64,000 nucleotides of DNA from Isoetes taiwanensis (GCA_021234155.1 JAJEKV010000041.1:4890829-4954828); one strand, 5' to 3'. Shown: positions 45,448 to 57,141, counted from the stretch's first letter. A program made the numbers and translations. Notes: generated from the sequence alone by a model not told the origin.

Positions 45448-47482
45448 CTGTAAACAGCAAGAAAAGTTTGTCAATTTGATTTTTTGTGGGCTCTTTTTTG
45501 TTTTTGGAATAAATCCTGGAGCTATTTATACCTTGTAAGAGAGGGATAACCACTTAGCAAGTGTGGGATGCAATCAGGGACTAAAATATGCAAGTTCTTG
45601 GCTTAATAATGCAATGTAAGCAGGAATCTCTAATGGTCTAATGGAATATGCATGCCTTTTGATAATCCTTCAACTATTATGCTCTTACCTATGTGCAATT
45701 CTTACTGTAAATATCTTTTAACTATGTGCAAGCACAAAAAACCTTACTGTCATTTTTTTTCATAATGCCAAAGAAAAAAACTATACTCAGGTCTTTCTCC
45801 AAGGGTCGGATTTTCATTCATTCAAGAGTCACACAATAATTAAACAGAATCCCAAGCTCAGTGTCTTGGGTACAGGCTCAAGTCAAACTTCAAATCAGGT
45901 AATCAACTGATAACATCAAGAAATCCATGGATATCTGATGCTTGGAAGGCAAATTCAGGCACAAGTCTTCAGAACCGGTCTTTCTCCAAAGAGTCTCGAT
46001 CCAATCTTCGCCCAAAGCCATCGAAAAACTTTTGTGCAGTCTTCCTCCTTTTCAAAATGCCCTGTTCCGGCCTATTCTTGGCAAATCCGTGCCAGAGTCT
46101 TGTCTTTTTGTTTGATTATCGAGTTCTTGGTGTAGTGTAGGTAGATCCGAAGGTATTTCATCATGATTACGTGATCAATTCTGGTTAAACTGCCGGATCT
46201 TGGCATGACATGAATTTTAGGGTTCTTGGGAGAATTGAAGATATATCCCACAGCCGTTTATAGAAAAGGCAGCTCGGGTATATAAGGGATAGCACAGTCA
46301 GTATTATTAAACTGACGTGCTATGCCCATGTGGGATTCGCTCCGTTATCGCCCCACACGCCCGGGTGTACCACGTGGCGGGGGGTGATTGGACGAGGAGA
46401 ATCTAGGCTTTATAGGAAATTTTTTTTGTTCCTAGAGTCTGGCACGTTTACCAAGAAACCAAAAATATAGGTCTAAATAGGCCCCTTTTTGAAAATTCTT
46501 TTTTGCAACAGAATCTTGTTAGATGCTTTATGCCATGGAAGAATCTTTTTTGCAAAATAGGCTCTTTGACTTTTGGACTCAATATGGGATGATAACATGG
46601 TGAGGTGGCAAGAAGGAAAGGTGAGTTGGCAAGATGAAGATGACATGGCAATGAGGGATGGTGAGGTGTCAAACAAGTTGGCAAGGTATCTTTTTTCTAG
46701 TCAAAACTTTTGATGAGATGGAAGTGATAAGTGTGACATGTGTGTGGTGATGTGGATGTGTTGGTGATGATGTGGCATGACAACATATTCCCTTTTGTTT
46801 TGGAGAATTTTGAAGAAAATGGACTTTTAATGAGGGATGACATGTGTATGGTGTGACATGGCAATGGCGATGATTTGTATGATGATTTGGCAACTTTTGA
46901 GTGGTGACATCGGTACTAGTGCATATAAAAATTGCAAAGTTTAGGCAACAATTTGATCCTTTGACTTTTCTTGCTTCCCATAGGAATTTTTGCACTTTCT
47001 CTCTCCATTTTGACTTCTAGAGAGAGGATTTGACCCTAGACCATGGAGGTGGCCAAATTAAGTGGAATTTTTTGCTTTTGCAAGATATTGGTGGTATGGT
47101 GGATGTGTGAAGTGTGAATGGTGTATGAAAGACATGTTTTGACTAGAAAAGGTTCCCTTAGCCAATTTGCTATAGGATATGAAGGCTAGGCATGGAATTT
47201 GAAGTCATATGGGATCTTTTGCATAGAAAAGGAGATGAAGAGCTTAAGATATGGATCATATGAAATAGTTATGCCAAGAACTCAATAGCAAAACCACATA
47301 CCAAGAACACTCAAAGGGTCTTCCAAACTTCAAATTTGCTTTGCTTGAATTACCTTTCCTAGCATACTTGTGTGATCTTTCATCAATGTCTTCACCTTGG
47401 TCTTCAAGTGTCCACTTATGATCTCTTCAAATCAATGGTGTTTGTGTATCTGTGCTCAAATCAACATGCAGGCATAAGTAAA
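45448..47482. other. No gene; degenerate GAT/TGG-rich stretch
   Basis: Around 46580-46910 short words such as GATGACATGGCA and GGTGAGGTGGCAAG recur irregularly. Nothing else apart from the hairpin at 46289. Confidence 0.5.
46273..46376 (+). promoter_or_regulatory. Promoter-like cluster: TATA, hairpin, G-box
   Basis: GGGTATATAAGGGATAG at about 46276 resembles a TATA box. 46289-46323 forms a hairpin (ATAGCACAGTCAGT, 8-nt loop, ACTGACGTGCTAT; one bulge). A G-box CACGTG lies at 46371-46376 in a GC-rich patch. No gene start is recognised downstream, so this may be chance or part of an element. Confidence 0.25.
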
Positions 47483-49810
47483 TCAATGTGTATCTTGCTC
47501 TTCTATGCTGCCATAGCATGGCAGCACTACCTTTCCAAACTTGCACAAACTGTTGAGAAGAATATTGTGCGTGAAAGCATCTGGAACAGTTCCATTTTTG
47601 GTCATTGCTCCAAAGAAAGTGAGTCCTACTTTTCTCATCTCACAAAGCCCATTAATAATTGTATTATATGTGGAACCATTTGGGGTTAAATCTTTCTGAT
47701 CCATTTCTGCAAGCAGTCCTTTGGCTTCTTCAACCCCAATACCTCAAAGAGCACAGTGAATGATGTTGTAGGTGATCATGTCAGGAGCACATCCCTTTTC
47801 AGTCATGCTTTTGACAAGGTTTATTGCATCAATCAAACTATCTACAAACTATCTGCCTTGCACAATCCATCAAGGAGACTATTATATGTAACAACATTTG
47901 AAGTGCAACCTTTCTCGTTCATAATACTACAGACTTCATAGGCATATTTAACTTTAGTTGCCTTGCATAAGCTATTCAAGAGTACATTGTAGCCCACTGT
48001 ATCTGCAGAAAAACCTTTACCAATCATGTCCTTGAACAATACCTGTCCCTCTTCCAACCTACCAACTTTACACAATCCATCCATCAAAATGATGTATGTG
48101 ACTGTGCTAGGTGTGATCTTGCTATTACCCATTTCTTGAAATAGCTTTCGAGCATCCTCAAGCTGCTTTGCCTTGGACAAGTCATCACCCAACATATTGT
48201 AAGTGACAAGGTCAAGAGCTATTCTTCTTGATATTAATTTCTCGAAAAATATGAGGGCTTCGTATAAACGTTATTCCTTGAAAAGTTGATTGAACAGAAT
48301 GCTAGAAGTAGCCACATTAGGCAAAATACCCTCGAAATCGAATTTATCAAATGGGCCTTTAGACCCTCCATTGTCCTTGACCACATCCTTATCAACTATT
48401 GTGTCATATACTTTGCAAGCCAGGTCAAACTTTCCTGCTTTGCATAGACCATCAAAGAGGGTATTGCAACTGACCAAATCTGGCTCAGTTTCTTTCCCTC
48501 TTACCAACAGTTCAAAAAAATTATAATCCACGTCTGTTTTATTTTCCTTACAGAAGCCATTAACAAGAATGTTGTATGGTATAAAATCAGGGATATGGCC
48601 CTTCATTACCATATCATCAAGCAGCTGAATAGCCTTTTCCAATTTCCAATTTAGTGTCGCAGAGACAGTCAAGCAAAGTGTTGTAGGTCACAACATCTAC
48701 TTTGCAAAGTAAATTGTATCATATACTTTGCAAGCCAGGTCAAACTTTTCTGCTTTGCATAGATCATAAAAGGGGGCATTACAACTAATTGGGCCATTAC
48801 AACTAATTACATCTGGCTCAATTCCTTTCCCTCTTACCAACATTTCAAAATAATTATAGGTCACGTCTGCTTTATTTTCCTTACAGAAGCCATTAACAAG
48901 TATGTTGTGTGTTATAGAATCAGGGATATGGTCCTTCATAACCATATCATCAAGCAGCTGAATAGCCTTTTCCAATTTATTGTCTTTGCAGAGACAATCA
49001 ATCGAAGTGTTGCAGGTCACAACATCTTGTCCAAGCATCTGCTTGAAATACTAACGTGCATCCTTTCTGCGCCCTTATTTATAAAGGCCACTAATTAATG
49101 TGTTATAAATTACAGCGTTTAGAACAGACATTGCTTCTAAATGGCGACATGCCTTATCCAACTCACCTGTTTTGCATAAGTCATGTATGATGAATCCATG
49201 TGTCCAAAAATCCAGATTATAATAGCCTAGCCTGGCACATCTGATCAAAATATTGCAAAGCCAAATGCCATTTCCCGAACCTAACCAAGCAATTGAATAG
49301 ACACTTGTAACTATACACACAATGCCGGTAACCATCCTGGTGATCAATCCACTCATAGAACTTGGAACTTGCAATACCGCCTTTATAATGATTAAGAACA
49401 TCACCCATTAAATCTGTACTCAAAATCCCATATTTTTTCTTCAGCAAGCTCATAATAACCTCCCAATCATTTTGCAGAATTTGCAATACCTTTTGTAAAG
49501 AAACATGAAAAAAGTTTAGACTCCTGATCTTTGCCTGGACCGTGTTTTCTATCCCTGAGACTAAACCTACAAGAAGTTTTGGGTGCTGACGATCTAAATT
49601 TAATGAGGCCATTCTTGACGGATTTACAAAGCCTAGAAAAATACCCGGTGCCAGAGATTTCCGAGCGTATAACTGGCAGCGAATGACGTGCCTCGTGCAG
49701 TAATCCTTAAGCGAGTCAGAAACAGAGTCATCTCGCCCAGCAACAAAGAAAAAGAGTCGATCTAGCCCAAAAACAATAGGGACAACAAGAAAATTAACTG
49801 GTGCTACCAA
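47483..49810 (-). pseudogene. P-type (RFL-like) PPR gene, decayed
   Basis: On the minus strand, from about 49640, MASLNLDRQHPKLLVGLVSG leads to SSKFYEWIDHQDGYRHCVYS and FGKWHLALQYFDQM. After frame changes come 35-residue P motifs: VIYNTLISGLYK-stop, DVVTCNTSIDCLCKDNKLEK, SITHNILVNGFCKENKADVT, TVTYIILMDGLCKVGRLEEG, VGYNVLLNSLCKATKV, NVVTYNSLLDGLCKADSL and STYNTIINGLCEM. Some stops stand where Gln is likely. Two in-frame stops follow LISGLYK, and several frameshifts occur. The block at 48271-48672 nearly repeats 48697-49038. Intact relatives bind organelle transcripts. Confidence 0.87.
48271..49038 (-). repeat. Tandem duplication of PPR motifs
   Basis: Both halves contain (L)EKAIQLLDDMVMK, then HIPD, NILVNGFCKENK and FDLACKVYDTI in the same order. 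The two copies are about 400 bp apart and highly similar at the DNA level, so the duplication is younger than ordinary PPR repeat divergence. Confidence 0.8.
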
Positions 49811-49984
49811 GTTAGGCCAATCGGAGGGTACATCGGGTTATATACCGACATATAGCCAAAATATTCCACATACCCACATGAGTGAGGGTTTGCCCTTTGG
49901 GGATCCAAAAATCTAGGGGATAATTCTCATAAGAGGCATTAGGATCACCCCAACCAATAAGGCATCACTCCACCAATCACTGTG

Positions 49985-50110
49985 ATTGGCCTCCCTCTCA
50001 ACTACCACCCATCAATGTGATCTCAACTACCCCTCAAACTACCAACAATTGGCCTCCCTCTCAACTAGCACTCATCAACGTGATCTCAACTAGCACTCAA
50101 CTACCAACAA
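49985..50110. repeat. 63-bp tandem duplication
   Basis: Units beginning ATTGGCCTCCCTCTCAACTA start at 49985 and 50048. Confidence 0.85.
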
Positions 50111-50369
50111 CACCTATACGGGAGCATGGGGTAAGAAAACAGTCTCCATGGGGGACATGCAAGGGATCCTAGAGCTGAGATTTTCTTTTGGACGGGAACT
50201 ATGAAAGCAGGGTAAAGCTATCTTAACCCGAGCTTGGGACAATGTTATTAACAAGAATTAGCAAGGTGGTCTCATCGATTATTCATAGGATCCAGAAAAG
50301 TAAAGTGATAGTAACTAGCTCAAGAACACGTGTAATTCTCCACACTCATGGCTGAAAAAGACTCATATG

Positions 50370-50590
50370 CCCAAATAGAGAGATGTATTAGAGACTTCAT
50401 CTGGGATTCATGAGGTGAAGTGGACTGACCTCACTCACTCCAGAAAGCAAGGGGCATTGGATGCCAAAGTGTTGGCTACCAAGTTTATTTGGAAAGCACT
50501 TGCAGGTATAGCCTCTCCAGCCATGCACTCTATCAGGCATTGGCTGCTCCAGAGCAAGCCCCTAGGTATCAATGCCATATTGCTCGCCTA
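50370..50590 (+). mobile_element. Possible L1-type LINE fragment
   Basis: A frame reads ERCIRDFIWDS-stop-GEVKWTDLTHSRKQGALDAK, then VLATKFIWKALAG. The pattern F-x-W-x(n)-V-x-W-x(5)-P/R-K-x-x-G-x-L and a later W-R/K-x-L resembles the region after reverse transcriptase in plant L1 LINEs. It is short and has a stop, so it is uncertain. Confidence 0.35.
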
Positions 50591-50772
50591 AAGAGCTTTT
50601 TCATTTAGCTCGTCTAAGGGACCATGATCACAGCTTGAAGCCATGGAAACCTGCTCGGGATCGAAGTCCTTAAACATTACCAGTATCTATTATAGCCCTG
50701 TGGGGTACTTGCTGCAAAACGTTGCATCAGAAAACAGGATTTTAAAGCCTGGACTAGTACATGCATGTTAAC

Positions 50773-50905
50773 AACAGTCATGTTCTCAACAAACAGCAAA
50801 CATATCAACACTCATGTTCTCAATAAACAGCAAATACATCAACAGTCATGTTCTCAGTAAACAAACAGCCAACATATCAGCAGTCATGTTCTCAATAAAC
50901 AGCAG
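50773..50905. repeat. Four-unit 34-bp tandem repeat
   Basis: TCATGTTCTCA starts at 50778, 50812, 50846 and 50884 (steps 34, 34, 38), each followed by a (A)TAAACAGC-like word. The last step carries a 4-base insertion. Confidence 0.85.
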
Positions 50906-51229
50906 ACCAAGAACCGTAGGCTGCCAACCCTTGAACAGGAATAACATCTTTAAATTTCTCACTCACATCTTTTTTAACTTGAACAACTGGAGTACGAGAT
51001 TATGACATAAACACTTGCATCATAGCATGATATAATAAATGCCTTTAGCGACATGAGAGAGGTGACCGTGATGATTGGCGGAGTTATAAGCTTGTCAAAC
51101 AAGTTTCATGGCCTTACTCCTACAGCTCTGATGCTCCTTGAAACACCTCTGATGGTTAATAATCAGTTGTCCATGCTCTGAACATACAAATATGTCTCGC
51201 TGTTCTGGCTGAAAGAAGACTGACTCCAA

Positions 51230-52193
51230 TCAGGATGAATTTCCATCTGGTTCGGAAGATGCCTCTGCCTGTTTAATTATCTTTGGAGGTGCAAGCATCC
51301 TATACCGTGCCATCAACCATGGCGGCAATGGATTGGTTGGGGGATGAGGCTGGGAAGCTGGCCTTGCAAACCTCAGCTCCCCTGGCCTGTCAACAAGCCT
51401 TCACATCCATGATGCACAATCAGAATAATATAAAGACATCATATAACAAACATTATGGGACAAAATCCATCTCCCTTCACAAAACATCTATATTAGGTGT
51501 GGATGCTGCTTACTCTATGTACCCCATGAGAGCAGCATCTCCTTGCCTGATTCGAGTTGGAACAATTCTAGTATAGCCTCCAAGCCGACCCCTGCGAATG
51601 AATATGGACAGTAAGAGTTAAGTCCACATGCCTACCATACCCTTCATTAGGCTGTGGCAAAATGTTGATCATTCATATACAAAAACGTTAGAATTACTCA
51701 CTGGTAACGTGTTGCCAATTGTTGAAAGACCTTATGAAGAACTTCATCTCCACGAAGAACTGCAGCGGCCTGGCGTCTTGCGTGCAGATCACCCTAGAAT
51801 GACAAGGATGTCAACTATAGCACGATATAATGATAAATTAAATGCATTTACATAAGGGACAAAATGGAAAACATGACTAACCCTCTTTCCAAGCTGAATC
51901 ATATTCTCTGCCACTCTTCGTACCTCTTTAGCCTGCAAGGTGACCGAGATATTTATTTGCAGCAATATACTTGAATACCTCTAATTAAAAAATTTCGTAT
52001 GTCTACCTTGGGAAGAGTAGTCTCGATCCTTTCATGTTGCAACAACTGAGACGCCATTGTCCTGCATAGCATCGGATTCTCTTTTGAATAAGAAGCAAAG
52101 CAGCATGCAACCACAAAATGGAGCTAACCTCAGCATTGCCCATCGGTGGCTGGAAGTCCTGTTGAGCTTTCGAAACTTGATCCGATGCTTCAT
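51230..52193 (-). CDS. Ribosomal protein bL17, organellar (mitochondrial) type, 6 exons
   Basis: A component of the large subunit of a bacterial-type ribosome, most likely mitochondrial in plants. Exons on the minus strand: 52193-52129, 52061-52007, 51932-51882, 51793-51702, 51591-51514 and 51398-51230, with introns of 67, 74, 88, 110 and 115 bp, all GT-AG. Together they make 510 bp, 169 codons plus TGA, with no frame break. Conserved blocks: FRKLNRTSSHRWAML at the start, QHERIETTLPKAKEVRRVAE, LGKRGDLHARRQAAAVLRGD, and GGYTRIVPTRIRQGDAALMG followed by YIELVD. The tail FARPASQPHPPTNPLPPW...APPK matches the plant C-terminal extension. The start at 52193 gives the bacterial-like N-terminus without an obvious transit peptide, as in the shorter plant homologues. 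Codons and introns look normal; I think it is functional. Confidence 0.9.
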
Positions 52194-52227
52194 CCCGGTT
52201 GCTCGGTTCCAGAAGAGGAAGAAAATA

Positions 52228-52236
52228 TTAGGGTTT
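52228..52236 (-). promoter_or_regulatory. Telo-box upstream of bL17
   Basis: The minus strand reads AAACCCTAA about 35 bases before the bL17 start codon. Telo-boxes of this form are common in leaders and promoters of plant ribosomal-protein and other translation genes. No TATA box is evident nearby. Confidence 0.6.
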
Positions 52237-52899
52237 CGATCTCTAGGGCAAAAACATGATACATTTCTCTACAATGTGTTTTCTATTTGAAACAAGGTGC
52301 TACCAAGGGTTGCCCTTCAAAATTCAATGCCCCGAGGGTGTGTTTGCATGTTTCGTCTTGGATCTTTCTTGTTTGATATTGAACAAGCATATGGATTTTC
52401 TTCAATCACAAAGACAATTTGCATGCCCGCTTCAATAGCATGCTCTTCAAATTTAAAGTTATTCATCCATATGATTACACCCTAAACAACACAATCAATG
52501 AAAGCACCCAACATCAAAATATTGATATTTGCACAATATTAATCACAATTCATACCCTACTTATTTGGGTTCAAAAATCTTTTAATATATAGACATGCAC
52601 CTACGTGGAAAAGTGGAAAAGTTATAGCGTGGAGAAGTTCGGAAGTAGTTATAGATGTAAAAGACATTGTTTTTGTTGTCTAGATGAAATTATATGTGCC
52701 AATAAAGGCACAACACATTGAATTCATAAACATTATTGCAAGATGATTTTCTACAATGTTATAAGAATTGGACCACCTCAAGGATCAAGATTTGAGGAAA
52801 TTTTCAAGAGTGTGGCTATAAAAGGAAGGTCCAATAACAACAGAAACTCTTTCCAAAATAACGATGCACCTACGATTTGGCCATTTGTGCATTACACTA
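52237..52899. other. No gene recognised
   Basis: The likely upstream region of the bL17 gene. No other coding or repeat signal was seen. Confidence 0.5.
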
Positions 52900-53694
52900 G
52901 CATCTTTGACAGTACTTAAAGCAAGTAAATAGCCATGCGGTTGGAGCAAGCCGAGCAAGCGAAGTTGGCGCATGATCAATAGCAGCTGGAGTCTCGGCAG
53001 AAGGGCCCTAAGGGCTCGCAGGCTCGATCGCAATAGTGGTTGGTGGCCGAAAGACCTGCATCTTGCTTCGAATGAATCTGACATTCTCATCCGTGTCTGC
53101 GAATGCCTCTGACTCTGGCCAACTCACTCCTATGGTGTTCCTGTTGTGTCGGAGTCAGATTCTGACATACAGGGGGATCCCCTTCAATTGCTTGGTCTGG
53201 CGTAGGATAGCCGCTCGCACATGCGTGTCCTGAATCGTGAATGTGACCACACGGGGCGGTCAGGGCATTGGGTGCCATGGCAGCTCGATTTGCACAGGCA
53301 TATTGAATGTCATCCGATCCAGAATGAGTGTCTGGAGGCGGTTGATAAGGTGCTCCCCTGCTTCCTCTGTCAGGCCATGCACTACCACATTGTGACTCTT
53401 GTGTCTCTGTACATGGTACTCCCTGATCATGGGGCCACTGCTCTTCGGTGCTCTTGGTGGTACGCGTGGTCTGTGGGGCACGGGATGCGGCCTATGCTGG
53501 GGCAGTGGTGGCCCTGGAGGGTTTGGTGGTGGAGCATTAGCCGACCCTGGCTGACGGCATGTGGCCTTTGGGACTTGTGGCGGTGACGCTCCCCAAAAGT
53601 ATATGACGCCCCACCCTATACTCCATGGGAAAGCCCCCATCAAGCAACAACTGCTACATGGGCCCTCCGTCTGCCCCATTCCTGGGATGGCCAA
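52900..53694 (-). mobile_element. Old LINE ORF1 fragment
   Basis: On the minus strand a proline-rich stretch (PPPNPPGPPLPQHRPHPVPH) is followed by VQRHKSHNVVVHGLTEEAGE, comparable to RRLNIVVRGLPEEQRED in the ORF1 at 58.4 kb. A frame change later it has DPPVCQNLTPTQQEHHRSEL and ARVRGIR, comparable to VYLDMDLTPAQQKERQEKFA and KIRQVRQ there. It is clearly diverged and broken by frameshifts. No ORF2 follows. Confidence 0.65.
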
Positions 53695-55189
53695 GACGCG
53701 AAAAGGGAAACATGGAGGTGTCTTACGGCCCGTAACCTATGGGCTCCTATAATAGTGGAAGCATATTACAACATCAGCACTGACAACAATATAGCATAAA
53801 CATCTACCACAAAGGGTAACACATCCATACAACCATAGATACATCAATGATAACAACATATCATCAAATGTATGAGCTCCTACCTAGGCTCAGAATCGTA
53901 AAAGGGAAAGTAGGCTGACGGCTAGGACTCAAGATAGAGCAGACTGAGATATAACACAATGGCGGGGCTGGCTATAGACAACAGCTAGGGTTGACCACTC
54001 CATTCGCCTCTCCTGTGCATACTTTGCAGATGGGCTAAATCGGGCTTTGGCATGACTATAACCTGCCAGAGATGCAGTATCATGGTCCGGGTTGCATCTC
54101 CCCAGTTCGAGGAGGTAGGAAGGTTGCATCTCCCCTTCCCGAGAAATAGTGGCTCCATAGGCAGCTAGAGGATCGTGGCAGCACATGATTGAGATCATCT
54201 ATTTTGGCCTCTATGGTTATCGTCAATTTTTTGCGTTGCTTCAATCTCAGATATCTCCCACCGAGTTTTGGTGCATTGGAAAGCCCTTGTAGTAATCTTT
54301 CTATGGTATATGGCATCAGGTGGCTTTCTTTGTAATTCAGTCCCGTAATTGGGATCATGCATTTCGGCCTCTATGGTTACCACCGCCGACATGCAGTCTT
54401 GCTCTCAGTTTCCTGCTTCTATGGCCTCTTCAACACTGCCTTCTAATTGTCATCTCAATTTTCTTGCTCACGCCTCTACTTCCATGGGTTTGTAGTGAAC
54501 TGTATTATTATATTTATTTTATTAGATGCTTTGTCTACATCTCAGTGCTTCTTAGTTTCTAATGAAGAATGAAGGATTATAAAATATATGCAGGTCCACG
54601 GCATCTGAAGCAGCCTTCAATTCTCACCCCTTTATTATAATCTCTACAGATTTTGTGAATCCATCTAAGATGTTTGTCGTATTCAAATGTCTGAGAGTGA
54701 TCAGGTTTGGCATGTGCAGTGCTGAAGTGATCAGGTTTGACATGTGCAGCACTGAATAAAGCTTGTTGGTTTCAAACTATTTGTTTGCTTTGTTAAAATT
54801 TTAAATTTATTTGATGCAAATCAATGGCTGGCTTCTGCATGATACATGGTACGCTTTCCCATCCTTGTAGTTTGCAAGAGCTTGGTATACAAAGGAGATT
54901 TTTGTAATGGGAAGCTAAATTGGTCAATGATATCTTTTGTATCAAAGCTTGTAAACTATTGTGGTTTTTAATGCCAATAGTTCTCTTAAATGTTATATTT
55001 TGATATTGATATTCAAATGTTATATTTTTGAATTTGGAAACCATGTGTGGACCTAATATGTAGCAAAATAACAGGGGGTTCCAGGGGGATTTGATATAGA
55101 TATAATTCTTGAAACCATAGACCATATCCCTAAAACAATTCAATGGGTTATTATAAAAAAAAAACATGGATTTAAGATAAACAATATTC
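53695..55189. other. No gene recognised
   Basis: Contains one short tandem duplication (54696-54755) and A/T-rich sequence. No coding signature was seen. Confidence 0.5.
54696..54755. repeat. 30-bp tandem duplication
   Basis: AGTGATCAGGTTTGGCATGT plus GCAGTGCTGA is repeated once, starting at 54696 and 54726, with two or three differences. Confidence 0.8.
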
Positions 55190-55568
55190 ACATTAGCTCA
55201 CTGGTCAGATTGGTTAAAGTAGTCTTATTAGGACATTGAGTTATTTTGGTAGAGGTTCGAATCCCCGTATAGAGGCTCCATATACCATCAAAACCTTAGG
55301 CAAACTCGTATTCGACATCTTAAAATCATAGGCGTCCCCAATCATAATTGAGCATAATCGAAACGAGAGGTGTCCAGAGGCTCCAACATACAGTTTGGGC
55401 CGTAGGATTGACAGATCCGACGACTGTGGTAGTCCAGGGTGTACCTCATGATTTAAATCTTAAATACGGGTCGTGTAAAACTTCAATGTCAAACTTGAAA
55501 AACTATTTCTTATTGCTCGGGAAATCTTTCTTATTGCACACTACCTTTTCCTAGGCCCCGAAGAGGCC
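55190..55568 (+). mobile_element. tRNA-derived SINE (probable)
   Basis: A pol III A-box-like TAGCTCACTGG at 55194-55204 and a perfect B box GGTTCGAATCC at 55254-55264 are 50 bp apart, a spacing more typical of a SINE head than of a tRNA gene. The sequence between does not fold into a good anticodon arm by eye. A body of about 300 bp follows, ending near a long T run at 55571, recalling plant SINEs with T-rich tails. No target duplication was identified and the right boundary is uncertain. Confidence 0.5.
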
Positions 55569-55984
55569 AATTTTTTTTTTTTGAATTAATACAAACCATT
55601 ACATCCAACAATTTAAATTAAATTCCCCCTGAAACCCCCTTTAGTTTGGGTGCATGTTCACACGGAGGTGAAGTATGGTAGCGAGAGCCCCTAAAATCAT
55701 ATAATACGTATAAAATTAACACCATTTAGTACATTGCCTCAAACTTTATAATATTTTGCAAACCTCTTTATACAGTATATCAAAATTTGTACAATAATAC
55801 TCCACAAATGAGGATCACTATGTACGGTCTAGATCAAGGAATATTGAGTAAATATGCCCATCTGACAGCTCTTGATGCTCGGAGTCAGCCCCTGTGTGAA
55901 TATGCACCCAAACCAAAGGGGGTTTCAGGGGGAATTTAATTTTAAAGTGTTGGATATAATAGTTTGTATTAATTCAAAAAAATT
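55569..55984. mobile_element. Foldback MITE with ~90-bp inverted repeats
   Basis: 55569-55663 and 55894-55984 are inverted copies: GAATTAATACAAAC outermost, then ATTCCCCCTGAAACCCCCTT and TTTGGGTGCAT, ending at GTTCACAC. The arms differ at a few positions and in the length of the T run. About 230 bp of unrelated, non-coding sequence lies between them. Confidence 0.75.
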
Positions 55985-56054
55985 TACAGCACAGCTTTTG
56001 TAAAGAAATGAAAATGAAATGCAAAATGTTTAAATGAATCATACATATTAGATG

Positions 56055-56076
56055 TGGCATTTACTCCAGTTGCTTC
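56055..56076. repeat. LINE target-site duplication, left (22 bp)
   Basis: GTGGCATTTACTCCAGTTGC then TT, matching 57120-57141 at 19 of 22 positions. Confidence 0.75.
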
Positions 56077-57119
56077 TGGCCACGGAAAGCCCACTTGTTT
56101 CGGGCTTTGGTAGAGCCCGTTTTACTGTATGGTTCTGAAGTGTGGGGGCCTGCCATTAGTGCTAGTGCTTGGGAGAGCTTGGAGCGGGTGCAAAAGTCCT
56201 TTTCTCACTTACAGCCTCGGAGTTAAAACAACGGTGCTCTATGCTATTCTTTTACAAGAGACAGGTTTTTGGCCTCTTCAACATTCTGCCATGAAGCGCG
56301 ATCTCCACTATATCTGTAAGGTGCACCACATGGATGATGTTAGGTATCCTGTTCTTGCACTTGCCATGGCTGAATCTCCTCACCGTTTGAAACGATGTTG
56401 GAAAGAGCATTGCACTACATGGTTTGCCCGTTGGGCTGTGCAACCAGAGCACTGCCTGATGCTTGCCAGTTCTGATCCTGAGCTTTTGCAACAATATCTC
56501 AATGGTTGTTTTTCTCAAAAGATATGGGACGCAGTTACTTTGGCCCAAGTGAAAACTGGTCATTATCATGCACACATAAATCCCACCTTGGCACCAGGGC
56601 CCCAAGCTTATTTGCTTGCATCATGTCCAGGAACAAGCTTGTAGCTATTGCATCAATTCGCACGGGGTCCCACATGCTACGGATTGAGACAGGTAGATGG
56701 GAGCGGCCGCAACTGCCGCGAGAAGCGAGACTATGTGCCTGTTGCCAGTTACAGGTTATTGAAGATGAAAGCCATACTCTTCTGAGTTGCCCTATTTTTG
56801 AGATAGTCCGGAATCATTTTTTGACCTTAGCATTCCATTCCACGCTTCCACAACTTCTAAGAGCACCATCTGTGCATGACTTGGCCTTATACATACTTGA
56901 GGTTCTAGATAAACATCTGCAATTACTGAGCCCTCAGTAGTCATTATCTCCGTTTGTCTAGTATCATCATTACTGCAAAGGTTTTTCCCTTGAAAACCTT
57001 TCGAGGCAGGGGTTTTTTAATCCTAGTAGTAATGATTGTACTAGCCCATTGTATGGGTCCCATCACCAATTGGTCTCCGTGGACGTTAAAAAATCTATTC
57101 TATTCTATTCTATTCTTCA
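56077..57119 (+). mobile_element. LINE, strongly 5'-truncated
   Basis: Begins in the ORF2 thumb region (HLFRALVEPVLLYGSEVWGP). It continues FLTYSLGVKTT, LLQETGFWPLQHSAMKRDLH and HRLKRCWKEHCTTWFARWAV. After a frame change come VAIASIRTGSHMLRIETGRW and the C-terminal knuckle CACCQLQVIEDESHTLLSCP, ending at a stop near 56938. The 3' end is CTCCGTGGACGTTAAAAAA followed by TCTAT-type repeats (57092-57117). Copies of a 22-bp sequence flank it. Confidence 0.88.
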
Positions 57120-57141
57120 GTGGCATTTACTTCGATTGCTT
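57120..57141. repeat. LINE target-site duplication, right (22 bp)
   Basis: Pairs with 56055-56076. It begins straight after the microsatellite tail. Confidence 0.75.

Noticed and set aside
55194-55270. A tRNA gene
   Set aside because: A and B boxes are present, but I could not fold an acceptor stem or anticodon arm, so a SINE head is more likely.
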